Notes: generated by a model not told the origin, from the letters alone. Numbered from the stretch's first letter, positions 27,329-35,759 are shown. The stretch: DNA of 48,857 bases from an uncultured Alphaproteobacteria bacterium (GCA_902519435.1 CABYKC010000006.1:1-48857), one strand, 5' to 3'. Program-made: numbers and translations.

Positions 27329-27358
27329 TCAGCACTAATATTAATATATTAGTGCTGA
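27329..27358 (-). promoter_or_regulatory. Stem-loop between potD and potA
   Basis: A perfect 13-bp inverted repeat (TCAGCACTAATAT / ATATTAGTGCTGA) with the 4-base centre TAAT. It starts 15 bases after the potD stop and ends 6 bases before the potA ATG. In the reading direction it is followed by only three T residues, so it is not a strong terminator. Likely roles are stabilising the 3' end of the potD message, partial attenuation, or covering the potA start. Stem-loops like this are known downstream of binding-protein genes in ABC operons. Confidence 0.7.
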
Positions 27359-27373
27359 AATGAAGTATATTTT

Positions 27374-28426
27374 TTAATTTGCTTTAAACTTATTAAAATA
27401 TTTAGTTGATAATTTAGATTTTTTCGGCGAGTCTGCAGTATCAGCAAAAAGCATACTTAAAGTTGCTTCATCTGGATAAATAGCAGGATCTTCAAAAATT
27501 TCAGGATCAACTAGTTCATTGGCTGCTTTATTTGGATTTGAATACCAAACGTAATTTGTAATATCAGCAGCAACTTGAGGTCTTAAAATATAATTTATAA
27601 ATTTGTGTGCATTCTCAACATTTTTTGCATCAGCTGGAATAGCCATCATATCAAACCATATTACAGTTCCTTCAGATGGAATTGAGTACCAAGCTTCTAC
27701 TCCATCTGCAGCTTCATCTGCAGCTAGAAAAACATCACCTGACCAACCCATAGTTAAACAGATCTCTCCATTTGCTAAATCATCGATATATTGAGAAGAA
27801 TCAAAATATCTTATGTAAGGTCTTATTTGCTGTAACATTTCAAGAGCAACCTCATAATCTTTCTCATCCTCTGTATAAGGATCTTTTCCAACGTATTTTA
27901 AAGCGATTTCCATAACCTCTGTAGGAGCATCCAACATTGCGATTCCACAATCTGCATATTTTGATGCAATAGCTGGATCAAACAAAATGCTCCAACTTGT
28001 AATATCATTTTCATCAACTTTATCAGTATTATAGCCAATACCTGTAGTACCATACATATAATTTATTGAGTATTGACCTCCTGGATCATGTGCATCAATT
28101 TTTGCTAGTACATCGGGATCTAAATTACCAATGTTTGAAAGTTGAGCCTTATCAAGTTTTTGAAAAACTCCAGCCTTGATTTGATTTTCTAAAAAAGAGC
28201 CTGAAGGCACCACAATATCATAACCTGAACCACCAGCTAAAAGTTTAGCTTCAAGAACTTCGTTTGAATCAAACACATCATAAGTTACATCAATGCCAAA
28301 TTCATTTTCGAAATTTTCAATTGTATCTTCGGCAATATAGTCAGACCAATTGTAAATAAATAATTCTTCTTTAGCCTGAGCTGAAAAAGAAATTAAAACT
28401 AATAGAGATATAAAATACTTAAGCAT
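27374..28426 (-). CDS. potD: Polyamine-binding periplasmic protein (PotD/PotF type)
   Basis: Extracytoplasmic binding protein of 350 aa for spermidine or putrescine. The start ATG 28426 is set by a strong GGAGGGG site 6 bases upstream; nine further in-frame codons upstream lack such a site. A signal peptide is clear (MLKYFISLLVLISFSAQA, cleavage before KEELFIYNW). The mature start ELFIYNWSDYIAEDTIENFENEFGI is the PotD/PotF signature, and MGWSGDVFLAADEA matches the ligand pocket region. It lies in the operon after aguB and before potA. Confidence 0.94.
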   Translation of the reverse strand: MLKYFISLLVLISFSAQAKEELFIYNWSDYIAEDTIENFENEFGIDVTYDVFDSNEVLEAKLLAGGSGYDIVVPSGSFLENQIKAGVFQKLDKAQLSNIGNLDPDVLAKIDAHDPGGQYSINYMYGTTGIGYNTDKVDENDITSWSILFDPAIASKYADCGIAMLDAPTEVMEIALKYVGKDPYTEDEKDYEVALEMLQQIRPYIRYFDSSQYIDDLANGEICLTMGWSGDVFLAADEAADGVEAWYSIPSEGTVIWFDMMAIPADAKNVENAHKFINYILRPQVAADITNYVWYSNPNKAANELVDPEIFEDPAIYPDEATLSMLFADTADSPKKSKLSTKYFNKFKAN

Positions 28427-28466
28427 TATTCCCCTCCTAAATAAAAAATACATTAAATAAAATAAA

Positions 28467-29324
28467 TTAAAAATCGAGAATTTTTTTATATAGATCGGGC
28501 CTTCTGTCTCTAAAGTTACCCCATAATTTTCTATATTCTCTTGAAATTAACAAGTCTAAAGTCGCAGTTATTATTCCCTCATCCTTATCATTCATACGAT
28601 TTATTACATTTCCAAGATGATCCAATATAAATGAATTACCATAAAAATTTAATTCAATATCTGCTTCGACCTCCTTCCCTATTCTATTTGAAGTTATTAT
28701 AGGGATTTGATTTGCAGCAGCATGTCCTACCATTGTATTAATCCAATGATCTTTTGAATTTAATTCAGGCATGTGTGGCTCAGAACCAATTGCTGATGGA
28801 TATAAAATTAAATCTGCACCTTTCAATGTTAATATTCTTGCACATTCAGGAAACCACTGATCCCAACAAATTGCACAGCCAACTTTTGCCAGAGGGGTGT
28901 CAAAAACCATAAAGCCTGTGTTGCCTTTTTCAAAATAATACTTCTCATTATATCCAGGCCCTTCAGGGATGTGAGATTTATTATAAACTTCACTTATTTT
29001 ACCTAATGAATCAATCATAACTAAAGAGTTAAAAAATTTATTTTCCTTTTTTTGAAAAAAACTAATTGGTAATGAAATCTTTTTATCTTTACAAATATTA
29101 GATAGTTTTTCGAACATGGGATGAGAAGGAAAATCAATAGCAAGATCAAAAAATTTATCATTTTTTGTTGAACAAAAATAATGATCTTGAAATAATTCTT
29201 GCAGAAGTAAAATATCAACATTTTCATTTGAAGCTTTTTCAACTAAACTAATTGCTTTATTTAAATTAGCATCAAAGTCTCCTTTAAGTGCCTTAAATTG
29301 TGATGTTGCTACTTTTACTTTCAT
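28467..29324 (-). CDS. aguB: N-carbamoylputrescine amidohydrolase
   Basis: Nitrilase-superfamily enzyme (285 aa) converting N-carbamoylputrescine to putrescine, CO2 and ammonia. The catalytic triad is E43 (LLLQELFQDHYF), K116 (YNKSHIPEGPGYNEKYYF) and C153 (CAICWDQWFPECAR). The WDQWFPE block is diagnostic of the AguB group. I chose ATG 29324, which overlaps the aguA TGA in an ATGA arrangement, over a start nine codons upstream. The product feeds putrescine to the same cell that imports it with PotABCD. Confidence 0.94.
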   Translation of the reverse strand: MKVKVATSQFKALKGDFDANLNKAISLVEKASNENVDILLLQELFQDHYFCSTKNDKFFDLAIDFPSHPMFEKLSNICKDKKISLPISFFQKKENKFFNSLVMIDSLGKISEVYNKSHIPEGPGYNEKYYFEKGNTGFMVFDTPLAKVGCAICWDQWFPECARILTLKGADLILYPSAIGSEPHMPELNSKDHWINTMVGHAAANQIPIITSNRIGKEVEADIELNFYGNSFILDHLGNVINRMNDKDEGIITATLDLLISREYRKLWGNFRDRRPDLYKKILDF

Positions 29325-30304
29325 ATTTTTGGTACATTCATTGTTATACAATGAATATTTCCTCCACCATAATTTATATTTTCTGTTTCCAACATAATAA
29401 TTTCTCGATTTGGAAATAACTTTTCAAAAGTTAATTTTACCTCATTATCTTCCTTAACATTGAATTTAGGTAAGATAATTTTATTTTTACTGAAATAAAA
29501 ATTTATATATGAGCTAATAATATTCTTATTATTAATTTTTTTTCTTGTAGGTAAAGGGATTTCAATTAAATCAAATGCCTGATTAGTATCTTTAAAAAAT
29601 TTAATAAGATCAGCTTTGTTTTTTTCTAATATTTCATAGTTAGGATCTAATTTGTGAGTTGTAGCAATTAAATATTTATTTTTTCCTATGGGGCATAATA
29701 AATTATCTACATGACCGTCTGTATCATCCTCCATTAGTCCATTTTCAAATAAAAAAATATAATTTAAGTCAAACAATAGCTTTAATTCTTTAATAATATA
29801 TTCACTATTATGTTTTTGTTTTCTATTTTTATTAAATATTACATTTTTAGTGCTAAATAAATTTTTTTTATCATCATAAGTTATTGCACCTCCTTCAAGG
29901 ACTAAGTCAGAAATTTTTGATGGGATATTTAAATAGTTTGAAATAAATTTGGATATTTTATTATCATTTAAATACTCTGGATACTTTCCATAACCATTAA
30001 ATTCAAAGCTAATTGATTTTAATAGTTCATCTTCATTATAAAAAATTGGTGCAATATCTCGCATCCAAGAATCATCTAATTTACATTCTATAATATCTAT
30101 ATTTTTATGATCAGTTTTATTTTGAATTTCAATAATGTCTTCTTTATTTGACAAAACAATAACATGCTCAGTTTTTGCAATTTCATTAATTACATTTGCA
30201 ACTTCATCTCTAGCTTTATTTATAATTTTACCATAAAGATCTTTATTACATGGCCAAGCAATGAGACAACATTGGTGTTCATACCATTCAGGAATTAGTT
30301 TCAT
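29321..30304 (-). CDS. aguA: Agmatine deiminase
   Basis: Guanidine-modifying enzyme that hydrolyses agmatine to N-carbamoylputrescine and ammonia. The 327-aa protein has the family start IPEWYEHQCCLIAWPCNKDLY, SWMRDIAPIF (substrate-binding Asp region), LVLEGGAITYDD, GLMEDDTDGHVDNLLCPI (catalytic His region) and the C-terminal YGGGNIHCIT with the catalytic cysteine C319. All main active-site positions are present. It is the first gene of the agu-pot operon and divergent from the HD-domain gene. Confidence 0.95.
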   Translation of the reverse strand: MKLIPEWYEHQCCLIAWPCNKDLYGKIINKARDEVANVINEIAKTEHVIVLSNKEDIIEIQNKTDHKNIDIIECKLDDSWMRDIAPIFYNEDELLKSISFEFNGYGKYPEYLNDNKISKFISNYLNIPSKISDLVLEGGAITYDDKKNLFSTKNVIFNKNRKQKHNSEYIIKELKLLFDLNYIFLFENGLMEDDTDGHVDNLLCPIGKNKYLIATTHKLDPNYEILEKNKADLIKFFKDTNQAFDLIEIPLPTRKKINNKNIISSYINFYFSKNKIILPKFNVKEDNEVKLTFEKLFPNREIIMLETENINYGGGNIHCITMNVPKI

Positions 30305-30320
30305 AAAATTTAAAAATATG

Positions 30321-30326
30321 TATAAT
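30321..30326 (+). promoter_or_regulatory. Predicted -10 box of the HD-domain gene (leaderless start)
   Basis: A perfect TATAAT lies 6 bases before the ATG at 30333, which places the likely transcription start on or next to the A of the ATG. No Shine-Dalgarno is seen. The -35 region is weak (TTTCAT, spacer 16). The distance itself favours ATG 30333 over the ATG at 30318, which lies upstream of this box. Confidence 0.5.
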
Positions 30327-30332
30327 TATTTC

Positions 30333-30896
30333 ATGTCTAAAGATGAAGTAAAATTCACTGAAATGAAACATGGTGATAAAGAGGATTATGAACTTCTTGC
30401 TAATTTTGAAGATAAATTTATTGAAGGTACAGCTAATAGAATAGTAAGAGTGCTAGAAAGTTTAGACAATTCTTTAGGTGGCTATAAGGTATCGAGACTA
30501 GAACACTCACTTCAAACTGCATCAAGGGCGTTACGTGAACAAGCTTCTGAAGAAATGGTGGTAGCTTCTTTATTGCATGATATAGGTGATGAAATTGCAC
30601 CACTTAATCATTCTGAACTTGCAGCTGCAGTATTAAAACCTTTTGTTTCTGAAAAAACAAGATGGATAGTGGAACAACACGGTTTGTTTCAAGCCTACTA
30701 CTATAATCATTATTATGGAAAAGATAGAAATCTAAGAGATAAATTCAAAGGTCATGAATTCTTTAAGGACACTATAGATTTTTGTGAAAGATGGGATCAA
30801 GCATCATTTGATCCAAATTATGATACAATTCCTTTAAAAGAATTTGTTCCAATGGTTCAAAGAATATTTAATAGAACACCTTATAGAAATTTATAA
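30333..30896 (+). CDS. HD-domain protein, PhnZ/TmpB-like (possible di-iron oxygenase)
   Basis: A 187-aa HD-domain protein. The metal ligands expected for a dinuclear HD site are all present: H58 (RLEHSLQ), H82-D83 (LLHDIGDE), H93 (LNHSELA), H116 (VEQHGLFQAYYY) and D155 (CERWDQASFDP). The EHSLQ, the 24-residue spacing to HD and the RWDQA segment resemble PhnZ and TmpB, oxygenases that cleave organophosphonates, and the related inositol oxygenase. It may equally be a phosphohydrolase. Its neighbours are carnitine-catabolism genes, not phosphonate genes, so its substrate could be another amine or osmolyte. The fold is secure and the reaction is inferred. Confidence 0.75.
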   Translation: MSKDEVKFTEMKHGDKEDYELLANFEDKFIEGTANRIVRVLESLDNSLGGYKVSRLEHSLQTASRALREQASEEMVVASLLHDIGDEIAPLNHSELAAAVLKPFVSEKTRWIVEQHGLFQAYYYNHYYGKDRNLRDKFKGHEFFKDTIDFCERWDQASFDPNYDTIPLKEFVPMVQRIFNRTPYRNL

Positions 30897-31364
30897 TTAT
30901 TTTTTTAGCTTATTGATTAGTGTAAGGTTACCTGGATCAAAATTATTTTTATTTTCTTGAATAAATTTATCTATATCTTTTTGCTTTTCTAATTCTAATT
31001 CAGAAACTTTTCTAATATTTAAATCAACATACAAAGAACAAACCTCTGTTGTTGCTGCTCTATAACCTTCAAGCTTATGTGTCATTTCTAATTTATAAAT
31101 TAATCTTTTTTTATCCCTATCAAGAAATAACAAATTAATATCTACTTCATCGCCCTCTTTCACTTCTTTGTCATAAGTTGTGTGTGACTCTACGGCAAAA
31201 GTAGTTTTCTTCTCTGTTTTTGCAGAAGTTTCACCCATGTTAAATTTTTGTAAAAGAACTTCCCATCCAGCATCAAAAAGATGAATATAAAATGCCAAAT
31301 TCATATGACCATTGTAATCGGTCCATTCTTTTTTAACTTTTCCTGAATTTAAATATATCTTCAT
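30897..31364 (-). CDS. cdhB: Hotdog-fold thioesterase, CdhB-like (betainyl-CoA thioesterase)
   Basis: A 155-aa 4HBT-type thioesterase. The signature DYNGHMN at residues 16-22 contains the family DxxGHxN motif, with D16 as likely catalytic residue. Thioesterases of this type (CdhB) sit beside carnitine dehydrogenase and the BKACE enzyme CdhC in Pseudomonas and hydrolyse betainyl-CoA to glycine betaine. Here the gene is divergent from the cdhC homologue, 42 bases away, which supports the assignment. Its stop codon abuts that of the HD-domain gene (TAATTA). Confidence 0.8.
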   Translation of the reverse strand: MKIYLNSGKVKKEWTDYNGHMNLAFYIHLFDAGWEVLLQKFNMGETSAKTEKKTTFAVESHTTYDKEVKEGDEVDINLLFLDRDKKRLIYKLEMTHKLEGYRAATTEVCSLYVDLNIRKVSELELEKQKDIDKFIQENKNNFDPGNLTLINKLKK

Positions 31365-31406
31365 TGTTTTTCTTTATTAATTCAAAAAATATAGTAGTTT
31401 AAATTA

Positions 31407-32297
31407 ATGAATAATGAAGTAATAATTTCGTGTGCTGTAACTGGATCAGGAGATACAGCAGGCAAACATCCTGAATTACCTATAACACCAAAACAAATTG
31501 CTGATGCTTCAATTGAAGCTGCCAAAGCGGGTGCAGCAATAGCTCATGTACATGTAAGAGAACCTGATGGCAAACCTGCTAGAAATTTAAGTTATTATAA
31601 AGAAGTCGCAGATAGAATTCGCTCTGCTGAAACTGATGTAGTTTTAAATTTTACTACAGGTATGGGTGGTGATTTTGAAGTTGGAACAGGTAAAGATCCT
31701 TTAAATCCCGTGGGAGCAAATACAGATATGATCGATGCATTAAGCAGATTAGAACATGTTGAAGAGTTATTACCTGAAATTTGTACTTTAGACTGTGGAT
31801 CACTAAATTTTGGTGACTCAAACATGACATTTATTCATACACCGATACAACTAAGAACTGCAGCAAAAAAAATGCAGGAGCTTGGAGTGAAACCAGAAAT
31901 GGAAGCTTTTGAAATGGGTCATTTATGGTTTGCGAACCAACTTTATAAAGAAGGTTTAATTGATGGCCCTCCTTTTTATCAAATATGCCTTGGCATACCT
32001 TGGGGGTCACCAGCAACAACGAGCGCAATGAAAGCAATGGCTGAAATGGTACCTACTGAAGGTATTTGGTCTGGATTTGGAATAGGAAGATCACAAATGC
32101 CGATGGCTGCACAAGCAGTTATTTTAGGAGGAAATGTCCGTGTGGGACTGGAAGACAATCTTTATTTAAAGAAAGGAGTTTTTGCATCAAATGCACAGTT
32201 AGTTGAAAAAGCAAGGTGCATTGTTGAAGATATGGGGGCTTCTATTTTATCCCCTCAACAGACTAGAGAGAAATTAAAACTAAAAAAACATTTTTAA
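31407..32297 (+). CDS. cdhC: BKACE-family (DUF849) dehydrocarnitine cleavage enzyme, CdhC-like
   Basis: A 296-aa beta-keto acid cleavage enzyme that would transfer acetyl-CoA onto 3-dehydrocarnitine, giving acetoacetate and betainyl-CoA. Zinc ligands H47 and H49 are in [13 protein letters not shown]. Typical family blocks are [35 protein letters not shown] and [15 protein letters not shown]. The substrate is assigned from the neighbours: a carnitine dehydrogenase-like gene 1 base downstream and the thioesterase divergent. Other BKACE members act on 3-keto-5-aminohexanoate or other keto acids, so the substrate needs testing. Confidence 0.87.
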   Translation: MNNEVIISCAVTGSGDTAGKHPELPITPKQIADASIEAAKAGAAIAHVHVREPDGKPARNLSYYKEVADRIRSAETDVVLNFTTGMGGDFEVGTGKDPLNPVGANTDMIDALSRLEHVEELLPEICTLDCGSLNFGDSNMTFIHTPIQLRTAAKKMQELGVKPEMEAFEMGHLWFANQLYKEGLIDGPPFYQICLGIPWGSPATTSAMKAMAEMVPTEGIWSGFGIGRSQMPMAAQAVILGGNVRVGLEDNLYLKKGVFASNAQLVEKARCIVEDMGASILSPQQTREKLKLKKHF

Positions 32298-32298
32298 T

Positions 32299-33219
32299 TT
32301 GAAAAATATTGCTGTCATTGGAACTGGTGTAATTGGTACCGGCTGGATACTTAGATTTCTTGCTAATGGTATAAAAGTCAAAGCATTTGATAAAAAGTCT
32401 CAGCAATTACATTTTCTAAAAGAAGAAATAACTAGAACAAACTTAATTATAAAAAAATTATATAATACAAAAATCAATTTCAAAAATTTGGAAATCGTAG
32501 ACAGTATTGAAGAAGCAGTAAAAAATGCAGATTTAATTCAGGAAAATGTCCCCGAACGATTAACTTTAAAAAAAGATGTTATAAAAAATATAAGTAAATA
32601 TTCACCCTCAAATTCAATAATTGCTTCAAGTTCATCTGGTTTACTTCCATCAGATTTACAATCAAAATGTATTAATCCAAAAAGATTAATCATAGCTCAT
32701 CCCTTTAACCCTGTATATATTCTCCCTTTGGTTGAAATTGTAAAAGGTAAAAAAACTACAAATTTATATCTAAATAAAGCAAAAAAATTTTATCAAAAAA
32801 TTAAAATGAAGACATTATTGGTAGAAAAAGAATTACCAGGCTTTTTATCTGATAGATTGCAAGAAGCTTTGTGGAGAGAGGGTTTACATATTGTAAATGA
32901 TGGATATGCTTCAACAAAAGATTTAGATGAAGCAATAACTTATGGTCCTGGTATGAGATGGGCTCTAATGGGAACTTTTTTGACATTTCACTTAGCAGGA
33001 GGAGAAATGGGTATGAAACATATGCTAGATCAGTTTGGACCAGCATTGAAACTTCCATGGACTAAACTCAAATCTCCAAAACTAACAAGAACACTTAAAG
33101 AAAAAATCATTAAAGGCACAAAAAAACAATCAAAGAATCATTCTATAAAAGATTTAAGTAATATAAGAGATAATTTCTTAATAGATTTGCTAGAATTAAA
33201 GAAAAAATATAAATTATAA
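32299..33219 (+). CDS. cdhA: 3-hydroxyacyl-CoA dehydrogenase family protein, carnitine dehydrogenase-like
   Basis: A 306-aa NAD-dependent dehydrogenase oxidising L-carnitine to 3-dehydrocarnitine. The Rossmann motif GTGVIG is at residues 8-13 of MKNIAVIGTGVIGTGW. Further family blocks are QENVPERLTLKKDVIK, IIASSSSGLLPSDL, IAHPFNPVYILPLVEIV and the GYASTKDLDEAITYGPGMRWALMG tail. The start is TTG 32299, since this gives the correct N-terminal beta strand and lies 1 base after the cdhC stop. The length matches CdhA/LcdH single-domain enzymes. Confidence 0.87.
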   Translation: MKNIAVIGTGVIGTGWILRFLANGIKVKAFDKKSQQLHFLKEEITRTNLIIKKLYNTKINFKNLEIVDSIEEAVKNADLIQENVPERLTLKKDVIKNISKYSPSNSIIASSSSGLLPSDLQSKCINPKRLIIAHPFNPVYILPLVEIVKGKKTTNLYLNKAKKFYQKIKMKTLLVEKELPGFLSDRLQEALWREGLHIVNDGYASTKDLDEAITYGPGMRWALMGTFLTFHLAGGEMGMKHMLDQFGPALKLPWTKLKSPKLTRTLKEKIIKGTKKQSKNHSIKDLSNIRDNFLIDLLELKKKYKL

Positions 33220-33221
33220 TT

Positions 33222-34229
33222 ATGACAATAATTTCAAAATATGTGGCTTTAAAAAATTATATACCAACTGGGTTACCTAAAGAAGAAGATTTTGAAATTA
33301 AATCTAAAACTTTAGAATTAGATGAAACAAATAATATTCATGTTCTTAATTCATGGATATCTGTTGATCCGTATATGAGAGCAAGGATGACAGAACGTAA
33401 AAATTATAAACCACCCTTTTTGCTAGGCGAGGAAATGGAAGGTTATGCAATTGGGTCAGTCCAAAAATCAAAAGATTCACAATTTAAAGAAGGAGATGTT
33501 GTTTTTAGTAATTTTGGAATGAGAGATAACTTCGTTTGCAAAGGCGGTGAATTAAAAAAAATAAAAAATTCCAATCTTCCATTACAAACTTATCTAGGAC
33601 CTTTGGGAATGACAGGGCAAACTGCATATATTGGTCTTTTTAATCACGGGAATATACAAAAGGGACAAAGTATTCTTGTATCTTCAGCAGGTGGAAGTGT
33701 TGGTTCAACAGTTTGTCAAATTGCAAAAAATTTAGGATGCAAAGTATATGCCAGTACTGGATCAGATGAAAAAGTTGATTGGTTAAAAAATGAATTAAAT
33801 GTTGATGTAGCATTTAATTATAAAAAAATTGATAACCTTGTTCTTCACTTAAAAGAAGTTTGTCCTGAAGGATTTGACTTATACTTTGATAATGTTGGAG
33901 GTGATTTTTTAGAGTCTGCAATTTTTCGAATGAAAAATTTTGGAAGAATTATTATTTGCGGAAGGATTTCTCAAATGAATTCAACTTCTGCTCCTTCTGG
34001 ATTAAAAAATATGGCGCACGTATTAGTAAAAAGATTAACTATAAAAGGTTTTTTAATTTTTGATCATGAAAATGATAATGAGCCTTTTGAAACTGATATG
34101 CGAAATTGGCTGTCTGAAGGAAAAATAAAGTTTAAAGAAACAATTTATGAAAATATAGAAAATGCTCCTAAAGCATTTATAGATTTACTTAATGGAAAAA
34201 ATTTAGGTAAAATGTTAGTCAAAATTTAA
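33222..34229 (+). CDS. NADP-dependent MDR-family oxidoreductase (alkenal/prostaglandin reductase-like)
   Basis: A 335-aa medium-chain reductase without the structural zinc cysteines of alcohol dehydrogenases. SWISVDPYMRARM near residue 50, LGPLGMTGQTAYIGL, VSSAGGSVGSTVCQIAKNLGCKVYAS (NADP site) and FDNVGGDFLESA identify the CurA/PTGR/2-alkenal reductase group (COG2130). It follows cdhA by 2 bases, so it should be co-transcribed with the carnitine genes, but its role there is unknown; it may remove reactive enoyl products. It abuts the stop of the convergent regulator. Confidence 0.87.
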   Translation: MTIISKYVALKNYIPTGLPKEEDFEIKSKTLELDETNNIHVLNSWISVDPYMRARMTERKNYKPPFLLGEEMEGYAIGSVQKSKDSQFKEGDVVFSNFGMRDNFVCKGGELKKIKNSNLPLQTYLGPLGMTGQTAYIGLFNHGNIQKGQSILVSSAGGSVGSTVCQIAKNLGCKVYASTGSDEKVDWLKNELNVDVAFNYKKIDNLVLHLKEVCPEGFDLYFDNVGGDFLESAIFRMKNFGRIIICGRISQMNSTSAPSGLKNMAHVLVKRLTIKGFLIFDHENDNEPFETDMRNWLSEGKIKFKETIYENIENAPKAFIDLLNGKNLGKMLVKI

Positions 34230-35669
34230 CTAAATTGTAACGTAGGGCGACGTCCCTCGATATTTTATATCTAATTTAAGTTCTTTATCAATTGGAGGAA
34301 AAGCTCTTTGCTGACATTCCACTCTAGGGCATATCCTACAAGAAACTCCAATTGGCATTTGTAATTTTTTATTATTTAGATCAATTCCTTCAGAATAAAT
34401 TAGATCTTTAGCGTATTTCATATCACAACCTAAACCAATCGAAACAAAGCTTTTAGGCATTCCATGTTTTTCAATTCCTTTCTCAAAAGCTCTTGCGATA
34501 CAAAAATATACTCGTCCATCTGGCATTTTAGATATTTGAGGATGAATTTTTCCAGGATTTAAAAAAGCAGTATAAACATTCCATCTAGGACAAGAACCTC
34601 CATGTCTTGGTATATGAATACCAGATAAAGAAAATCGCTTTGAGACATTTCCAGCAATATCTGTTTTTAAAAAATGAAATGGCACTCCTTCGTTTCCAGG
34701 TCTTTGAAGATTAGTTAATCTATGTGTAACTTGTTCAAAACTACAAGCATAATGATGCATCAAAATTTCTACATCATATTTATGTAATTTAGCACTCTTT
34801 AAAAAATCGTTATAAGGCATCATAAAAGCAGCAGCATAATAATTTAGTAAAGATAGTTTAAGCAAAGGTTCTACTTCTTCTGATTCAACATTATTATCTT
34901 TAATAACTTTATTGATAACATCATTAGCCTCTAAATAAGCGACTTGTGATGCTAAATGAAAGTTTCTTGATGTGTAAGTTAACATTTCAGAAAGATAAAA
35001 AATCTTTGAATTTTCATCAAATCTTTTAACTATTTTTTCATCTTCGTTTATGGTTACTATTTTAACTTCAATTCCATGTTTTTCTTTAAGATAAAGTGAT
35101 AATTTAGATCCAGAACCAATGTTAGGTCCAGTTTCAAGACCTATTTCTTTTCTTAGATTTTCAGAACTTACTTCTAAATCATGAAAGTAATTTTTATTTT
35201 CTTGAAGAATATCTGAAACGATTTCTACAGGTAGTCTTGTTGGTTTTTCAATTTGATTTGCATTGACATCCATCGTTTCAAGTCGATTTTGCATATCTTC
35301 TTTAAAACTTTTAAAAGAATCATTTATTGTCAGTAATGCTTTAGCTATGTTAGGATTTGAACCAATAAAGTCACTTGTGTCGTGATTGGTTATCTTTAAA
35401 TCATCAAAAATCTCATTGCTTAAAACATCCATTACGTCTGAAAGTAGTCGTTTGCTAGATTCTGTTGAGAAGTCTTTAATTGATAAATCTAATTTATCAG
35501 CTGCTTTAATTAGTAAGGAAAGTGGTATTTTTCTTTTTCCACTTTCAATTAAATTTAAATAACTAGGAGATATACCAATAGTTTTTGATAATTCAGCTTG
35601 TGAAAAACCTTTGCTTATCCTTTGTTTTTTTAACCTTGGGCCAAAATTTATGTCAGATTCAATATTCAT
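34230..35669 (-). CDS. ScfR-family transcriptional regulator (HTH + IrrE-like + DUF2083)
   Basis: A 479-aa short-chain fatty acyl-CoA type regulator related to RamB, PccR and MccR. The N-terminal Xre HTH covers residues 10-62 (FGPRLKKQRISKGFSQAELSKTIGISPSYLNLIESGKR). The middle is an IrrE-like domain (about 170-300). The C-terminal DUF2083 domain carries a cysteine cluster C444, C447 and C452 (CRICPRVECQQRAFPP), a possible metal or cluster site. Relatives control glyoxylate, ethylmalonyl-CoA or propionyl-CoA genes. It is divergent from a 59-codon ORF, with twin repeats at both start codons suggesting autoregulation. Confidence 0.92.
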   Translation of the reverse strand: MNIESDINFGPRLKKQRISKGFSQAELSKTIGISPSYLNLIESGKRKIPLSLLIKAADKLDLSIKDFSTESSKRLLSDVMDVLSNEIFDDLKITNHDTSDFIGSNPNIAKALLTINDSFKSFKEDMQNRLETMDVNANQIEKPTRLPVEIVSDILQENKNYFHDLEVSSENLRKEIGLETGPNIGSGSKLSLYLKEKHGIEVKIVTINEDEKIVKRFDENSKIFYLSEMLTYTSRNFHLASQVAYLEANDVINKVIKDNNVESEEVEPLLKLSLLNYYAAAFMMPYNDFLKSAKLHKYDVEILMHHYACSFEQVTHRLTNLQRPGNEGVPFHFLKTDIAGNVSKRFSLSGIHIPRHGGSCPRWNVYTAFLNPGKIHPQISKMPDGRVYFCIARAFEKGIEKHGMPKSFVSIGLGCDMKYAKDLIYSEGIDLNNKKLQMPIGVSCRICPRVECQQRAFPPIDKELKLDIKYRGTSPYVTI

Positions 35670-35686
35670 TTACAAAATTTACAAAA
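35669..35686 (-). promoter_or_regulatory. Operator-like 9-bp direct repeat at the regulator gene start
   Basis: TTTACAAAA occurs twice in tandem (35669-35677 and 35678-35686); read in the gene direction it is TTTTGTAAA twice, ending at the ATG of the ScfR gene. The same element, in the opposite orientation, precedes the divergent small ORF. RamB-type regulators bind AAA/TTTGCAAA-like sites, so an autoregulatory operator is likely. The position over the start codon fits repression. The element is AT-rich and binding is not shown by sequence alone. Confidence 0.55.
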
Positions 35687-35759
35687 ATAATAAGTTCAAA
35701 GTAATTTTCTTTACATAAAAACTAAGAAAAAATCTAGTTTTTTTTTATTTTATTATGTA

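Noticed and set aside
30261..30332. Upstream starts for the HD-domain protein, inside aguA or at ATG 30318
   Set aside because: The first lies within the opposite aguA gene, and both lie upstream of the TATAAT box at 30321-30326, so they could not be on a transcript from it; ATG 30333 fits that box and the expected length.
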